A DNA stretch of 64,000 bases from Clavibacter michiganensis (GCA_002150995.1 MDHJ01000001.1:1736001-1800000); one strand, 5' to 3'; positions 49,687-63,513 are shown, numbered from the stretch's first letter. Program-made: numbers and translations. The notes: a model not told the origin generated them from the sequence alone.

Positions 49687-52500
<2,814 letters not shown>

Positions 52501-52510
52501 CAGGAGGCTG

Positions 52511-52540
52511 AGGAGGCCGGGCGGCGACGCCCGGCCTCCT
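52511..52540 (+). terminator. acnA terminator
   Basis: A 13-bp perfect stem AGGAGGCCGGGCG with CGCCCGGCCTCCT, loop GCGA, ending just before TCG, ten bases after the acnA stop. Confidence 0.85.
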
Positions 52541-52614
52541 TCGTGCATGCAGGGCCCTGCGTACACTCGATGAGGCGGACGTCGCGACATGGCGTCCGAG
52601 GGAAGGCGGTCAGC

Positions 52615-54567
52615 ATGGGAATCCTGGAGACGATAACGGGACCCCGGGACCTCGACCGGCTGAGCCACGAGCAGATGCTCGAGCTCGCGGTGGAGATCCG
52701 GCAGTTCCTCGTCGCGGAGGTCTCCAAGACAGGCGGCCATCTCGGGCCGAACCTCGGCGTCGTGGAGACGACGCTCGCGATCCACCGCGTCTTCGACTCG
52801 CCCCGCGACCCCATCGTCTTCGACACCGGCCACCAGTCGTACGTCCACAAGCTGCTCACCGGGCGGCAGGACTTCTCGCGGCTCCGCGAGTCCGGCGGGC
52901 TCGCCGGCTACCCGCAGCGCGCCGAGTCCGAGCACGACATCGTGGAGAGCTCGCACGCGTCGAGCTCGCTGAGCTGGGCGGACGGGATCTCCCGCGCCTT
53001 CGGCATCACCGGCCAGACCGACCGCCATGTCGTCGCGGTCGTGGGCGACGGCGCCCTCACCGGCGGCATGACGTGGGAGGCGCTGAACAACATCTCCGAC
53101 GACAACACGCGGAAGCTGATCATCGTCGTCAACGACAACGGCCGCTCCTACGCGCCGACCATCGGAGGCATGGCGCGGTTCCTCAACACCGTGCGGACGC
53201 GGCGCACCTACCGCGGGCTCTACGAGACCAGCCAGCGCGTCTTCGGCGTGTTCGGGGCGCCCGGGGACAGCCTGTACCGCGGGCTGCGCGGCGGTCTGCA
53301 CGGGTTCCTCACCCGCGTCACCGACAACGAGGCGCTGTACTCGAACCTCGACATCAAGTACCTGGGGCCCATCGACGGCCACGACCAGCAGGCCATGGAG
53401 GAGGCGCTCCGGCAGGCGCGCGACTACGGCGCCCCCGTCATCGTGCACGCCATCACCGAGAAGGGCCGGGGCTACGAGCCGGCCCGTCGCGACGTCGCGG
53501 ACCAGTTCCACGCGGTCGGCCAGATCGACCCCGAGACGGGCGAGCCGATCGACCCGTCGCAGGCGGTGAGCTGGACCAGCGTCTTCGCCGACGAGATCCT
53601 CGCCCTCGCCGACGAGGACCCGCGCATCGTGGGCATCACCGCGGCGATGCTGCGGCCCGTGGGCCTCCACCGCTTCGCCGAGAAGCACCCCGACCGCGTG
53701 CACGACGTGGGCATCGCCGAGCAGCACGCCGTGACGAGCGCAGCCGGCCTCGCGTACGGCGGCCTGCACCCCGTGGTCGCCCTCTACGCCACCTTCGTCA
53801 ACCGCGCCTTCGACCAGGTGCTCATGGACGTGGCGCTGCACCGGGCGGGCGTGACCTTCGTGCTCGACCGGGCGGGCGTCACCGGGCCGGACGGCCCCAG
53901 CCACCACGGCATGTGGGACCTGGCGCTGCTGCAGATCGTGCCGCACATCCGGCTCAGCGCGCCGCGCGACGCCACGCGCCTCCGCGAGGAGCTGGGCGAG
54001 GCCGTGAAGGTCGACGACGCGCCCACCGTCGTGCGCTTCTCCAAGGGCAGCGTGGGCGACGAGATCGAGGCCGTCCGTCGCCTCGACGACGGCGTCGACG
54101 TGCTCTACGCCGCGGACGCGCAGGACGTGCTGATCGTCACCGTCGGGCCGATGGCGTCCATGGGCATCGAGGTCGCCGAGCGGCTCGCGGCCCAGGGCAT
54201 CGGCGCCACGGTCGTCGATCCGCGCTGGGTCGTGCCCGTGCCGCGCAGCGTCGTGGAGCTCGGCGGCACGCACCGTCTGGTCGTGACCATCGAGGACGGC
54301 GTCGTCGTCGGCGGCATCGGCACCCGGATCCGCCAGGACCTCCGCGAGGCGGGCATCGACACGGGGGTGACCGAGCTGGGTCTCCCGGACGAGTTCCTCG
54401 ACCACGGCACGCGCTCGGAGATCCTCGAGCGCGTGGGCCTCACCCCGCAGCACATCGCGCGCGACGTGGTCGCCCAGGTGCTCGGCAGCCGCGTGCCGTC
54501 GGCGCGGCCCCTTTCCGCGGACGGGGAGCGCGTCTCCATCCCCGGCGAGGACGACGAGCAGGCCTGA
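52615..54567 (+). CDS. dxs: 1-deoxy-D-xylulose-5-phosphate synthase
   Basis: A 650-residue ThDP enzyme, first step of the MEP isoprenoid pathway. MGILETITGPRDLDRLSHEQ starts at 52615 after GGGAAGGCGG. The ThDP motif is VVGDGALTGGMTWEALNNI. The catalytic Glu is in DVGIAEQHAVTSAAG. TACACT at 52562 may be the -10 box. The carotenoid pigments and menaquinone of this group would draw on it. Confidence 0.96.
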   Translation: MGILETITGPRDLDRLSHEQMLELAVEIRQFLVAEVSKTGGHLGPNLGVVETTLAIHRVFDSPRDPIVFDTGHQSYVHKLLTGRQDFSRLRESGGLAGYPQRAESEHDIVESSHASSSLSWADGISRAFGITGQTDRHVVAVVGDGALTGGMTWEALNNISDDNTRKLIIVVNDNGRSYAPTIGGMARFLNTVRTRRTYRGLYETSQRVFGVFGAPGDSLYRGLRGGLHGFLTRVTDNEALYSNLDIKYLGPIDGHDQQAMEEALRQARDYGAPVIVHAITEKGRGYEPARRDVADQFHAVGQIDPETGEPIDPSQAVSWTSVFADEILALADEDPRIVGITAAMLRPVGLHRFAEKHPDRVHDVGIAEQHAVTSAAGLAYGGLHPVVALYATFVNRAFDQVLMDVALHRAGVTFVLDRAGVTGPDGPSHHGMWDLALLQIVPHIRLSAPRDATRLREELGEAVKVDDAPTVVRFSKGSVGDEIEAVRRLDDGVDVLYAADAQDVLIVTVGPMASMGIEVAERLAAQGIGATVVDPRWVVPVPRSVVELGGTHRLVVTIEDGVVVGGIGTRIRQDLREAGIDTGVTELGLPDEFLDHGTRSEILERVGLTPQHIARDVVAQVLGSRVPSARPLSADGERVSIPGEDDEQA

Positions 54568-54587
54568 CGCACGCCGCTCGCGGAGGC

Positions 54588-54614
54588 GGGCCCGGTCGCG
54601 ATGCGGCCGGGCCC
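54588..54614. terminator. Bidirectional terminator between dxs and fadB
   Basis: GGGCCCGGTCGC (54588-54599) pairs with GCGGCCGGGCCC (54603-54614) with one G-U pair, loop GAT, between convergent genes. Confidence 0.75.
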
Positions 54615-54633
54615 TCCTCGTCGTGCGGCGCTG

Positions 54634-56763
54634 CTACGCCACGCCGCGGATGGGCGGGTGGTGGAACGTGTCGCCGAACGCGCGCTCGCTCGCTCCGACG
54701 CGGTCGAGGTAGGGGGTCAGCCCACCCATCTGGAACGGGTATCCGGCACCGAGGATGAGGCAGAGGTCGATGTCCTCCGCCGCGTGCACGACGTCGTCCT
54801 CCAGCATGCGGTGCACCTCGTCGGCGAGGCCCGTCTCGACGCGCTCCCGGATCTGGTCGGCCGTCATCGGATCGGTGCCGCCCTTCACGATCCGCAGCGC
54901 CTCCTTGTCGAAGCCCGTCGGGCGGCCCTTGGAGTCCCGCGAGTAGATGCGCCCGAGGTCCGCGAGCCGGTGGAGGTTCGGGCTCTCGAAGAAGCGGTCC
55001 GGGAACGCCGCGTGGTGCGTGTCCAGCACGTGGGCGCCGACCTTGAGCCCCACGAGCTCGAGCAGCTCGAACGGCGTCATCGGCAGGCCGAACGGCGCGA
55101 GCGAGCGGTCGACGACCTCGAACGGGGTGCCCGTGTCCACCGCGTGCATCGCCTCGCCGAGGACCTTGGCGAGGATCCGGTTCACGACGAAGCCCGGGGT
55201 GTCGCGGGTGATGACCGCGTTCTTCTTGAGCTTCCGCGCGACCTGCATAGCGGTGGACAGCGCCTCGTCGGTGGTGTGCGGCGTCCGCACGACCTCGATG
55301 AGCGGCATCACGGCGACGGGGTTGAAGAAGTGGAACCCCACGACGCGCTCCGGGTGCGCGAGGCGCTCGGCGATGCGCTCCACCGACAGGCTCGAGGTGT
55401 TGGTGGCGAGGATCGCCGTCTCGGAGACGTGCTGCTCGATCTCCGCGAACACCGCCTGCTTCACGCCCAGCTCCTCGAACACGGCCTCGATGACCCAGTC
55501 CGCGTCGGCGAAGTCGGCCTTGTCGGTCGTGCCCGTGACGAGGGCGGTGAGCCGGTTGGCCTCGTCGGGGGAGATGCGCCCCTTCTCGGCGAGCTTGCGG
55601 ATCTCGCCGTGGATGCCGGCGACGCCCGCATCCACCCGCGCCTGGTCGAGGTCGGTGATGACCACCGGCACCTGGAGGCGGCGCACGAACAGGAGCGCGA
55701 ACTGCGATGCCATGAGCCCGGCGCCGACGACCCCCACCTTCGTGACCGGACGGGCGAGAGCCTTGTCCGGAGCTCCCGCCGGGCGCTTGGCGCGCTTCTG
55801 CACCAGGTCGAACGCGTAGATGCTCGCCCGGAACTGGTCACCCGAGATGAGGTCGGCGAGGGCCTCGTCCTCCGCGGCGAAGCCCTCCTCGCGGGTGCTG
55901 CCCTTCGCCGCCTTCAGCAGGTCGAGCGCGCGATACGGCGACTGGGCGACCGTGCCGATGCGCTGCTCGAGGGACTTGCGGGCGATGCCGATGGCGACGT
56001 CCCACTTGGCCAGGCGCTCGAGCCGGCCGGGCGCGTTCGGTCGCTTCACCTCGACGGCGCCGGAGATGACGCCGTCGGCCCACCGGATCGACTGCTCCAG
56101 GAACGACGCCGAGGGGAACGACGCATCGGCGATGCCGAGCTCCATCACGTCGGCCGCCTTCAGGGTGCGGTTGTTCTTCAGCGGGTTCTCGATGATTACC
56201 TTGAGGGCGTTCTCGATGCCGATGAGGTTCGGGAGCAGCCAGGCGCCGCCCCAGCCGGGGATGATCCCGAGGAACACCTCGGGGAGCGCGACGGCCGGCA
56301 CGGACGCGTCGACCGTGCGGTAGTCGGAGTTCAGCCCGATCTCCAGGCCGCCGCCGAGCGCCAGCCCGTTGATGAACGTGAACGACGGCACGCCGAGGCG
56401 GTGGAGCCGCCCGAGCGTGTCGTGGCCGAGCTGCGCCATCTGCCGGCCCACCTCGCGGCTCGGGATCTCGCCCACCTTGCTGAGGTCGGCGCCGGCGGCG
56501 AGGATGAACGGCTTGCCCGTGATCGCCACCCCGGCGATCTCGCCCCGGGCGGCGCGGCCGGCGAGCCCGTCGAGCGCCTCCGCGAGCTCCAGCAGGGTCG
56601 CGGGACCCAGCGTCGAGGGCCGCGTGTGGTCGCGCCCGTTGTCAAGCGTGACGAGCGCGAGCACGCCGCCGGAGGGCAGCGGCACGTCTCGGACGTGCGA
56701 GTGCGTGACGACCTCGTCGGGATCGAGCGCCACGAGCTCCCGGAAGCGGCTGATGTCGGTCAC
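54634..56763 (-). CDS. fadB: Fatty-acid beta-oxidation multifunctional protein (enoyl-CoA hydratase / 3-hydroxyacyl-CoA dehydrogenase)
   Basis: A 709-residue two-domain protein. Residues 1-300 are an enoyl-CoA hydratase with Glu141 and Glu162 in GGGLEIGLNSDYR and LPEVFLGIIPGWGG. Residues 340-700 are a 3-hydroxyacyl-CoA dehydrogenase (NAD motif VGVVGAGLMASQFALL, catalytic GFHFFNPVAVMPLIEV). Note GAGLMA in place of the common GAGTMG. The GTG start overlaps the thiolase stop, so the two are coupled. Confidence 0.93.
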   Translation of the reverse strand: MTDISRFRELVALDPDEVVTHSHVRDVPLPSGGVLALVTLDNGRDHTRPSTLGPATLLELAEALDGLAGRAARGEIAGVAITGKPFILAAGADLSKVGEIPSREVGRQMAQLGHDTLGRLHRLGVPSFTFINGLALGGGLEIGLNSDYRTVDASVPAVALPEVFLGIIPGWGGAWLLPNLIGIENALKVIIENPLKNNRTLKAADVMELGIADASFPSASFLEQSIRWADGVISGAVEVKRPNAPGRLERLAKWDVAIGIARKSLEQRIGTVAQSPYRALDLLKAAKGSTREEGFAAEDEALADLISGDQFRASIYAFDLVQKRAKRPAGAPDKALARPVTKVGVVGAGLMASQFALLFVRRLQVPVVITDLDQARVDAGVAGIHGEIRKLAEKGRISPDEANRLTALVTGTTDKADFADADWVIEAVFEELGVKQAVFAEIEQHVSETAILATNTSSLSVERIAERLAHPERVVGFHFFNPVAVMPLIEVVRTPHTTDEALSTAMQVARKLKKNAVITRDTPGFVVNRILAKVLGEAMHAVDTGTPFEVVDRSLAPFGLPMTPFELLELVGLKVGAHVLDTHHAAFPDRFFESPNLHRLADLGRIYSRDSKGRPTGFDKEALRIVKGGTDPMTADQIRERVETGLADEVHRMLEDDVVHAAEDIDLCLILGAGYPFQMGGLTPYLDRVGASERAFGDTFHHPPIRGVA

Positions 56764-57971
56764 TTGTTCCTCTTCTTCCTCTTGCCGGTGAAGTGCGGGT
56801 TCTCCCAGATGACGCTGCCGCCCTGGCCGAGGCCGACGCACATGGCGGTGAGGCCGTAGCGGACCTCGGGGTGCTGCTCGAACTGGCGCGCGAGCTGGTT
56901 CATGAGCCGCACGCCGCTCGACGCGAGCGGGTGTCCGACGGCGATCGCGCCGCCGTACTCGTTCACGCGCGGGTCGGCGTCGTCGATGCCGAAGTGGTCG
57001 AGGAGGCTGAGCACCTGGATGGCGAACGCCTCGTTGAGCTCGAACAGCCCGATGTCGTCGATGGTCAGCCCGGCCTTGCGCAGCGCCTTCTCCGTGCTCG
57101 GGACGGGCCCGATGCCCATGATCTCCGGCTCGACGCCCGCGAAGGCGAACGACACCAGCGTCATCTTCGGCGCGAGCCCGAGCTCCTTCACCGCGTCGCC
57201 GCTCGCGAGCAGCGCCGCGGTGGCGCCGTCGTTGAGGCCCGACGAGTTGCCGGCCGTCACGCGCCCGTGGGGGCGGAACGGGGTGCGCAGCCCGGCGAGG
57301 CCCTCGAGCGTCGTCTCGGGCCGCATGGCCTCGTCGCGGGTCGCGAGGCCCCAGCCGTCGTCGTTCCGCGTGGCGACGGGCACGAGGTCCGGCTGGATGT
57401 GCCCCGCGGCGTAGGCGAGCGCCGTCTTCTGCTGGCTGGCCAGGGCGTACCTGTCCGCGCGCTCACGGGTGAGGGACGGGAAGCGGTCGTGGATGCGCTC
57501 CGCCGTGCGGCCCATGTTGAGGGCGTCCTCGCTCACCAGGCGCTCGGCGAGGAACCGCGGGTTCGGGTCGGCGTCGAAGCCCATCGGGTGGCGGCCCATG
57601 TGCTCGACCCCGCCCGCGATGGCGAGGTCGTACGCACCGAACGCGATCCCGCCCGCGGTGGCCGTGACGCTCGTCATGGCGCCGGCGCACATGCGGTCGA
57701 TGGCGTAGCCCGGGACGGAGCGGGGGAGACCCGCCAGCAGCGCGGCGGTGCGGCCGAGGGTGAGGCCCTGGTCACCCGTCTGGGTCGTGGCCGCGATGGC
57801 GACCTCGTCGATCCGGTCCTTCGGCACCTGCGGGTTCCGCTCCAGCAACCCGATCATGGCCTTGACCACCAGGTCATCGGCGCGGGTCCGCCAGTACATG
57901 CCCTTCTCACCCGCTCGTCCGAACGGGGTGCGGACCCCGTCCACGAAATGGACTTCGGCTCTCTCGACCAC
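56760..57971 (-). CDS. fadA: Acetyl-CoA C-acyltransferase (3-ketoacyl-CoA thiolase)
   Basis: A 403-residue thiolase closing the beta-oxidation cycle. Cys95 in DRMCAGAMTS is the nucleophile. NEAFA, GHPLASSG (His) and AMCVGLGQG (second Cys) complete the active site. GTG start at 57971 with GAGG just upstream. C-terminus KRKKRNK is unusually basic. Confidence 0.94.
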   Translation of the reverse strand: MVERAEVHFVDGVRTPFGRAGEKGMYWRTRADDLVVKAMIGLLERNPQVPKDRIDEVAIAATTQTGDQGLTLGRTAALLAGLPRSVPGYAIDRMCAGAMTSVTATAGGIAFGAYDLAIAGGVEHMGRHPMGFDADPNPRFLAERLVSEDALNMGRTAERIHDRFPSLTRERADRYALASQQKTALAYAAGHIQPDLVPVATRNDDGWGLATRDEAMRPETTLEGLAGLRTPFRPHGRVTAGNSSGLNDGATAALLASGDAVKELGLAPKMTLVSFAFAGVEPEIMGIGPVPSTEKALRKAGLTIDDIGLFELNEAFAIQVLSLLDHFGIDDADPRVNEYGGAIAVGHPLASSGVRLMNQLARQFEQHPEVRYGLTAMCVGLGQGGSVIWENPHFTGKRKKRNK

Positions 57972-58042
57972 TGACGCCTCCTCGCATCGATTTCCCCCAC
58001 CCTAGGGAGAGGCCGGTGGGGAGCCGAATCCGTTGACTGTTC

Positions 58043-59523
58043 CTACGAGGCCCCGTCGTCCGTCGCGTCGTCGGCTTGGTCGGCATCGACAAAGGCGGAG
58101 GCCACCGCGGCGGCCGTGGCCTCGATCTGCCAGGGCCGCGCGCCCCACGACTCGAGGGCCGTCGCCACGGAGCCCGGAGCGAGGTCGGCGGGCGGCGTCC
58201 ACGCGACGCGGCGCAGCACCTCGGGCGTCAGCACGTTCTCCTGGGGGACGCCCATCGCGGTCGCGACCTCCTGCACGGCGACGCGGGCGCGCTTGAGGCG
58301 CCGGTCGGCCGCGGGGTCCTTGTCGGCCCAGGCCTTCGGCGGCGGCATCGACTCGCCCGTGCCGCGCAGCTGCGGGAACTCGGTGGCGGCGAGGCCCCGC
58401 TCGACGGCGGCCCACCAGCGGTCGATCTCGCTCCGGCTCGCGCGGCCGGAGAACTCGCGCACGGCGGCGAGGTCGCGCTTGGACTGCGGCAGGACGCGCG
58501 CCACGGCGACGAGGGACCCGTCGGGGACCAGGCGGCCGGGGCTGGTGTCGACCTCGCGCGCGTACGCGTCGCGGGCCTCCCACAGCTCCTTGGCGACGGC
58601 CAGGTTGCGACCGCCGCGGATCCCGTGCAGGCCGCTGAGGCGGCGCCACGGCTCGACCCGGGCGGGCTTGGCCTCCTTGGCGATGGTCGCCTGGAACTCC
58701 TGCTCGGCGATGGCCGTCTTGCCCTGCTCCTCGAGGCGGCGGGCGATCTCGTCGCGCACGTCCACGAGCAGCTCCACGTCGAGCGCGGCGTACACGAGCC
58801 ATGCCCGCGGGAGCGGGCGGGTCGACCAGTCGGCCGCGGAGTGCTCCTTCGCCAGGTGGATCCCGAGCAGCTCCTCGACGACCGTGCCGAGGCCGACGCG
58901 GGGCAGGCCCAGCAGGCGGGAGGCGAGCTCGGTGTCGAAGATGCGCCGGGGGTCGAGGCCGACCTCCCGGAGGCAGGCGAGGTCCTGGCTGGCCGCGTGC
59001 AGGACCCACTCCACGTCGCGGATGACCTCGTCGAGCTCGGAGAAGCCGCCGACGGCGGGCGGGTCGAACAGGAAGGTGCCCGCGCCGCGACGGAACACCT
59101 GGATGAGGTAGGCGCGCTGGCTGTAGCGGAAGCCGGACGCCCGCTCGGCGTCGACGGCGATGGGACCGGTGCCCTGGGCGATGGCCTCGACGGCGCGCAG
59201 GTACTCCTCGCGCGTGTCGATGACGGTGAGGTCGCCGGTGGCCGCCGCCTCGCGCAGCGGCGCGCGTCCGTCCGCCGGCTCCGCTGCGGGAGACGGCTCC
59301 GGTGCCGTCGCCGGCGCCTGCGCTCGGGCGACGGGGTCCGGGACGATCGGCGCCTCCGGACGCCGTGCGCGGGGCGCGTCCGGGCGACGACCGCATCGGT
59401 GGCGGTGGATCCCGGGACGTCGGAGAACAGCGAGGCGCCCATGGCCGGGCGGCCGAGCCGAGGTGCGGCCGCCGGGGATGCGAGGGTCGCGTCGGGGTCG
59501 GGGGTGTCGGACGGGGCGTTCAC
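58043..59523 (-). CDS. rnd: Ribonuclease D / HRDC domain 3'-5' exonuclease (frameshifted near N-terminus)
   Basis: About 493 residues after one base is restored near 59382-59384. The GTG at 59523 overlaps the DUF3000 stop and gives a disordered N-terminus (VNAPSDTPDPDATLASPAAA). The DEDD exonuclease follows: PIAVDAERASGF (Exo I), HAASQDLACL (Exo II), YAALDVELL (Exo III). HRDC domains lie toward the C-terminus. Predicted role is tRNA/RNA 3' processing. Pairing with DUF3000 is conserved in actinobacteria. Confidence 0.88.
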
Positions 59524-60115
59524 GTCCGGGTGCGTCGCGCTGATAGCAGTGTCACTCCTTCGCCCGCGGGAGGCAGTCCGGCGAGCATGCACAGTAGTTC
59601 CCCCCAGCCTTCCACATGGGCGGTCACGTCGCTGTCCGCCGGGGTCCAGGAGGCCCGGAGCTCGATCTTGGCACCGCTGCCCTGCCGGGCCAGCTCGCCG
59701 TAGCCGGTGGAGATGATCCGCGTCGCCGTCCCCGACGGCGCGGAGTACCGGGCGCCGCGCGATGCCAGGCCGTCCACGAGCCAGGACCAGGCGACGTCCG
59801 CGAGGAACGGGTCGGTGCCCATGTCGGTCTCCAGCGGCGCCTGGGCGAAGCAGACGATGCGGAAGGCGCCTCCCCAGGCGTCCGGCTCATCCGGGTCGTG
59901 CAGCAGGATGAACCGGCCCGTGCCGAGCTCGGAGTCCGCGGCATGCCCGAGGGCGACACGTCGGCGGCCAGCGCCACGGCGTACGGGGCCAGCCCGCCGG
60001 CGGGCGAGGGGATCTCGGTGAGCACCAGCTCGGACCGGGTGGTCGCGCGCCGGAGCGCGTCGAGCGCCGCGCGGAACTCGGGCGGATCCTCGGCGCTGTC
60101 ACGGGTGTCTACCAC
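59520..60115 (-). CDS. DUF3000 domain-containing protein (frameshifted)
   Basis: About 198 residues after one base is restored near 59944-59948. VVDTRDSAEDPPEFRAALDA opens at the GTG at 60115, and DVSPSG then joins AADSELGTGRFILLHDPDEP. The C-terminal half (DPFLADVAWSWLVDGLASRG ... VEGWGELLCMLAGLPPAGEG) is characteristic of DUF3000. Function unknown; the stop overlaps the rnd start. Confidence 0.85.
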
Positions 60116-60200
60116 GTGGGCAGACTACGGTCCGCCGTCCCGGCGGCCGGGAGCCACGCCGGAGGCGCGACCGGCCGCCGATCCCGCCGCGACCAGGGGA

Positions 60201-60946
60201 TCAGCCGCGGGAGACGGTCCAGCGGGCGTAGGTGCGGTGGTCGTCGTCCACGAGGAGCTGCGCGAGGCGCATCCGCGCGTCCACGCCGGAGCCGGCGGGG
60301 ACGAGCGGGATGCGCGGGTGACGAGCTCCGGGGACGTGGTCAGGCACAGCTCGTCCACGCGGCCCGCCGTCAGCAGTGCGGCGGCGAGGGCGGGTCCGCC
60401 CTCGCAGACGACGCTCGTCAGGCCGAGGCCCCGGAGCGCGTCGACGACGTCGTCGCCCCCGAGGCGCCCGTCCGCCGCGGCGCCGAGGGGCACGGGCACG
60501 AGCTCCGCGGGGACGCCCGCGAGCGTCGCGAGGGCGCGATCGCGCGCCTCGGGCGGGCACAGCACCACGAGCCGGCCGTCGGCCTGCGCGGGGTCGAAGC
60601 GGTGGCCGGAGAGGTCGCCCGAGGACGTGGCGACCGCCAGCGGCGTGCGCCGGGGGAGCACGTACCGCTCCGTGCGGACGGTGCCGGCGCCGACGAGGAC
60701 CACGTCCGCGAGCTCGCGGACGACCCCGAGGATCCGGCGGTCGACGACGCTGCTGAGGCTGTCGGAGGACCCGTCGGCGCCGATGACGCTCCCGTCGACG
60801 GACGCGACGAAGTTCAGGCGCACGTGCTCGACGGAGGCCGGGCGGTAGAGGCCCTCGAGCCAGTCGCGCGTGCCCTCGTCGTCGAGCCCGCGAGGACCCG
60901 GGTCCTCGCCCGGTCCCGCGACGGGCAGGACCCGCGTGATCCTCAC
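60201..60946 (-). CDS. RibD C-terminal-like pyrimidine reductase family protein (frameshifted near 3' end)
   Basis: GTG at 60946 overlaps the SufE stop. VEHVRLNFVASVDGSVIGAD, VVDRRILGVVRELADVVLVG and VVCEGGPALAAALL are the RibD_C/DHFR-like NADPH-binding motifs. One restored base near 60316-60322 joins TTSPELV to HPRIPLVPAGSGVDARMRLA and a stop at 60201, about 248 residues. The family includes the reductase of riboflavin synthesis. Outside a rib cluster, the substrate is uncertain. Confidence 0.85.
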
Positions 60947-61382
60947 CCGGCGAGCCGCTCGCGCACCTGGCGCTTCACGCGGCCGAGCATCGCGGTCATG
61001 CCGCGCATGCGCAGCGGCGACACCGCCGCGTCCAGCCCGATCGTGGACGGGTAGTCGTCGGGGACCGCCAGCACCTCCTCGGCCGGGAGCCCCTCGAGGC
61101 CCTGGGCGAGGATGGACGCGAAGCCCCGGCTCGTCGGCGCCTCGGCGGGCGCCTGGGCGTGGACGTGCACGTCGCCGTCCACGACCTCCACGAACATGAA
61201 CACGGGCGACTGGCACTCCTCCACCCGCTCCAGCAGGTCCGGGTGCTCGGCGTAGCGCTCGGGCAGGGCCGGGAGCTCGTTGCTGAAGTCGAGCAGCAGG
61301 AGGAGCCGGTCGCGCTGCCCGAGCGCGAGGAAGTCGTCCCGGATCTCGGCGAGCGCGGCGGGCAGCGCGGGGAGCCGGTCAT
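60943..61382 (-). CDS. sufE: SufE family sulfur-transfer protein (frameshifted near N-terminus)
   Basis: About 146 residues once one base is restored in the GGGG run 61369-61372. The ATG at 61382 overlaps the rhodanese stop (ATGA), and MTGSP joins [35 protein letters not shown] holds the catalytic Cys that accepts persulfide. Encoded right behind a rhodanese, it probably shuttles sulfur for Fe-S assembly or thiolation. Confidence 0.87.
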
Positions 61383-62290
61383 CGGGAGGGCAGCTCCCCG
61401 GGCTCGGCGCCCTGCACGATGGGGACGCGCACGGCGGAGCCCCACTCGGTCCAGGACCCGTCGTAGTTGCGGACGCCCTCGAAGCCGAGGAGGTGCGTGA
61501 GCACGAACCACGTGTGGCTCGAGCGCTCGCCGATGCGGCAGAGGACCACCACGTCGTCGCCGTCGCCGAGGCCGGCGCCCTCGCGGTAGACGGCGTCGAG
61601 CTCGGCGCGGGTCCGGAACGAGCCGTCCTCGGCCGCCGCCTTCGCCCAGGGGACGTTGCGGGAGGTGGGGATGTGGCCGGCGCGGAGCGCGCCCTCCTCC
61701 GGGTAGGCCGGCGCCGTCGTGCGCTGGCCCGTGTACTCCTCGGGGCTGCGGACGTCGATCAGCGGGTTGCCCAGGTGCGCGAGCACGTCGTCCTTGTACG
61801 CGCGGATCTCCTCGTCGCGGCGCTCCACCACGGGGTACTCCACGGGCGCGACCTCGGTGGCGTCGGTGGTGAGCGGTCGACCCTCGGCGACCCACTTGTC
61901 GCGCCCCCCGTCGAGCAGGCGCACGTCCTCGTGGCCGAACAGCGTGAACACCCAGAGCGCGTACGCGGCCCACCAGTTGCTCTTGTCCCCGTAGATGACG
62001 ACGGTGCTGTCGCGCGAGATGCCGCGCTCCGACATGAGCTCGGCGAACCGCTCGCCGTCGACGTAGTCGCGCTGCACCGGGTCGTTGAGGTCCGTGTGCC
62101 AGTCGACCTTGACGGCGCCGGGGATGTGGCCCGTCTCGTACAGCAGCACGTCCTCGTCCGACTCGACGACCACGAGGCCCGGGGTCAGGGCTCCGTCGGC
62201 GAGGCGCTCCTGGAGCCAATCGCCGCTGACGAGGCGCTCCGGGTGGGCGTACTCGGCGAACCTGGGGGTGGTGTCCGGCTCGACGGCCAT
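61379..62290 (-). CDS. sseA: Thiosulfate/3-mercaptopyruvate sulfurtransferase (tandem rhodanese)
   Basis: A 303-residue two-domain rhodanese, [20 protein letters not shown] (ATG at 62290 behind AGGAGA). The N-terminal domain is inactive-like ([17 protein letters not shown]). The C-terminal domain has the active loop [14 protein letters not shown], where Cys forms the persulfide. First gene of a tightly coupled run sseA-sufE-reductase. Confidence 0.92.
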   Translation of the reverse strand: MAVEPDTTPRFAEYAHPERLVSGDWLQERLADGALTPGLVVVESDEDVLLYETGHIPGAVKVDWHTDLNDPVQRDYVDGERFAELMSERGISRDSTVVIYGDKSNWWAAYALWVFTLFGHEDVRLLDGGRDKWVAEGRPLTTDATEVAPVEYPVVERRDEEIRAYKDDVLAHLGNPLIDVRSPEEYTGQRTTAPAYPEEGALRAGHIPTSRNVPWAKAAAEDGSFRTRAELDAVYREGAGLGDGDDVVVLCRIGERSSHTWFVLTHLLGFEGVRNYDGSWTEWGSAVRVPIVQGAEPGELPSR

Positions 62291-62427
62291 GGGGCTCTCC
62301 TGATCTCGCGGCCGCGGGGCCGCGCTCGGTGGGACGCGGTCTAGTCTGGTGGGTGTTCCGCGGGCGCCCAGGGCACCGCGTCGACCACCATCCACGGTAA
62401 CGGTTCGCGCTGCGCGGGACCTTCCCG

Positions 62428-63513
62428 ATGACAGCCGGAGACCCACCTGTGACGAACGCCGACATCGGATCGCGGAGCCACGACGCGCAGGGCGCGGGGG
62501 TGGGCGCGCTCGTCGGCCGCTCGCCGAGCATCACGGGCGAGGAGATCGCCGCGCACCTCGTGCCGCCGCGGCAGTTCGACGAGGCCCGCTTCGACACCTA
62601 CCGGCCGGACCCCGAGTACGACACGCAGGCGCAGGCGGTCGAGGTGCTCCGCGCGTTCTCCGGCGACCGCGCCGGGTCCCGCGGCGGGCTCTTCTCCCGC
62701 CGCAAGGCACCCGCGCCGAAGCCCGGCGTGTACCTCGACGGCGGGTTCGGCGTCGGCAAGACCCACCTGCTCGCGTCGCTCTGGCACGCCATGCCGGGAC
62801 CCAAGTACTTCGGCACCTTCATCGAGTACACCGCGCTCGTCGGGGCGCTCGGCTACCAGGGCGCCGTCGGGATCCTCCGCGGGGCGACGCTCGTGGCGAT
62901 CGACGAGTTCGAGCTCGACGACCCGGGCGACACCATGATGATGACGCGCCTGCTCTCGGACCTCGTCCAGACCGGCACGCGCATCGCGGCGACGAGCAAC
63001 ACCCCGCCGAACGCCCTGGGGGAGGGCCGCTTCGCCGCGGCGGACTTCCTGCGCGAGATCCAGGCCATGAGCGACCGGTTCGACACGATCCGCATCGACG
63101 GCCTCGACTACCGCCGTCGCGCCTTCGAGGGCCACGCCGTCACGGTCGAGGCCCACGACCTCGACGCGCGCGCCGACGCGGCGCGGCAGGGCGGCCGAGC
63201 CGTCACCCTCGACGGCTTCCCCGAGCTCGTCGCGCACCTGGCGCGGCTGCACCCCTCCAAGTACGTCAAGGTCATCGAGGGCGTCGACGTCATCGCGCTC
63301 CGCGACGTGACCCAGCTGCAGGGGCAGACGGACGCGCTCCGCTTCGTCGCGTTCGTCGACCGCGTGTACGACGCCCAGATCCCGCTGCTGGCGTCCGGCA
63401 CGCCGTTCGACGAGGCGTTCTCCGCGGAGATGCTGGCGGGCGGATACCGCAAGAAGTACCTCCGCGCCATCTCCCGGCTCATCTCGCTCACCGCCGCCGG
63501 GCGCGACGCGTAG
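62428..63513 (+). CDS. zapE: Cell division protein ZapE (AFG1-like ATPase)
   Basis: A 361-residue P-loop ATPase. Walker A is [11 protein letters not shown], Walker B is LVAIDEFEL, then [20 protein letters not shown], the family signature around sensor 1. ZapE/AFG1 proteins associate with the division machinery or act as membrane-protein quality factors. The start is ATG 62428 or the GTG at 62449. Divergent from sseA. Confidence 0.92.
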   Translation: MTAGDPPVTNADIGSRSHDAQGAGVGALVGRSPSITGEEIAAHLVPPRQFDEARFDTYRPDPEYDTQAQAVEVLRAFSGDRAGSRGGLFSRRKAPAPKPGVYLDGGFGVGKTHLLASLWHAMPGPKYFGTFIEYTALVGALGYQGAVGILRGATLVAIDEFELDDPGDTMMMTRLLSDLVQTGTRIAATSNTPPNALGEGRFAAADFLREIQAMSDRFDTIRIDGLDYRRRAFEGHAVTVEAHDLDARADAARQGGRAVTLDGFPELVAHLARLHPSKYVKVIEGVDVIALRDVTQLQGQTDALRFVAFVDRVYDAQIPLLASGTPFDEAFSAEMLAGGYRKKYLRAISRLISLTAAGRDA

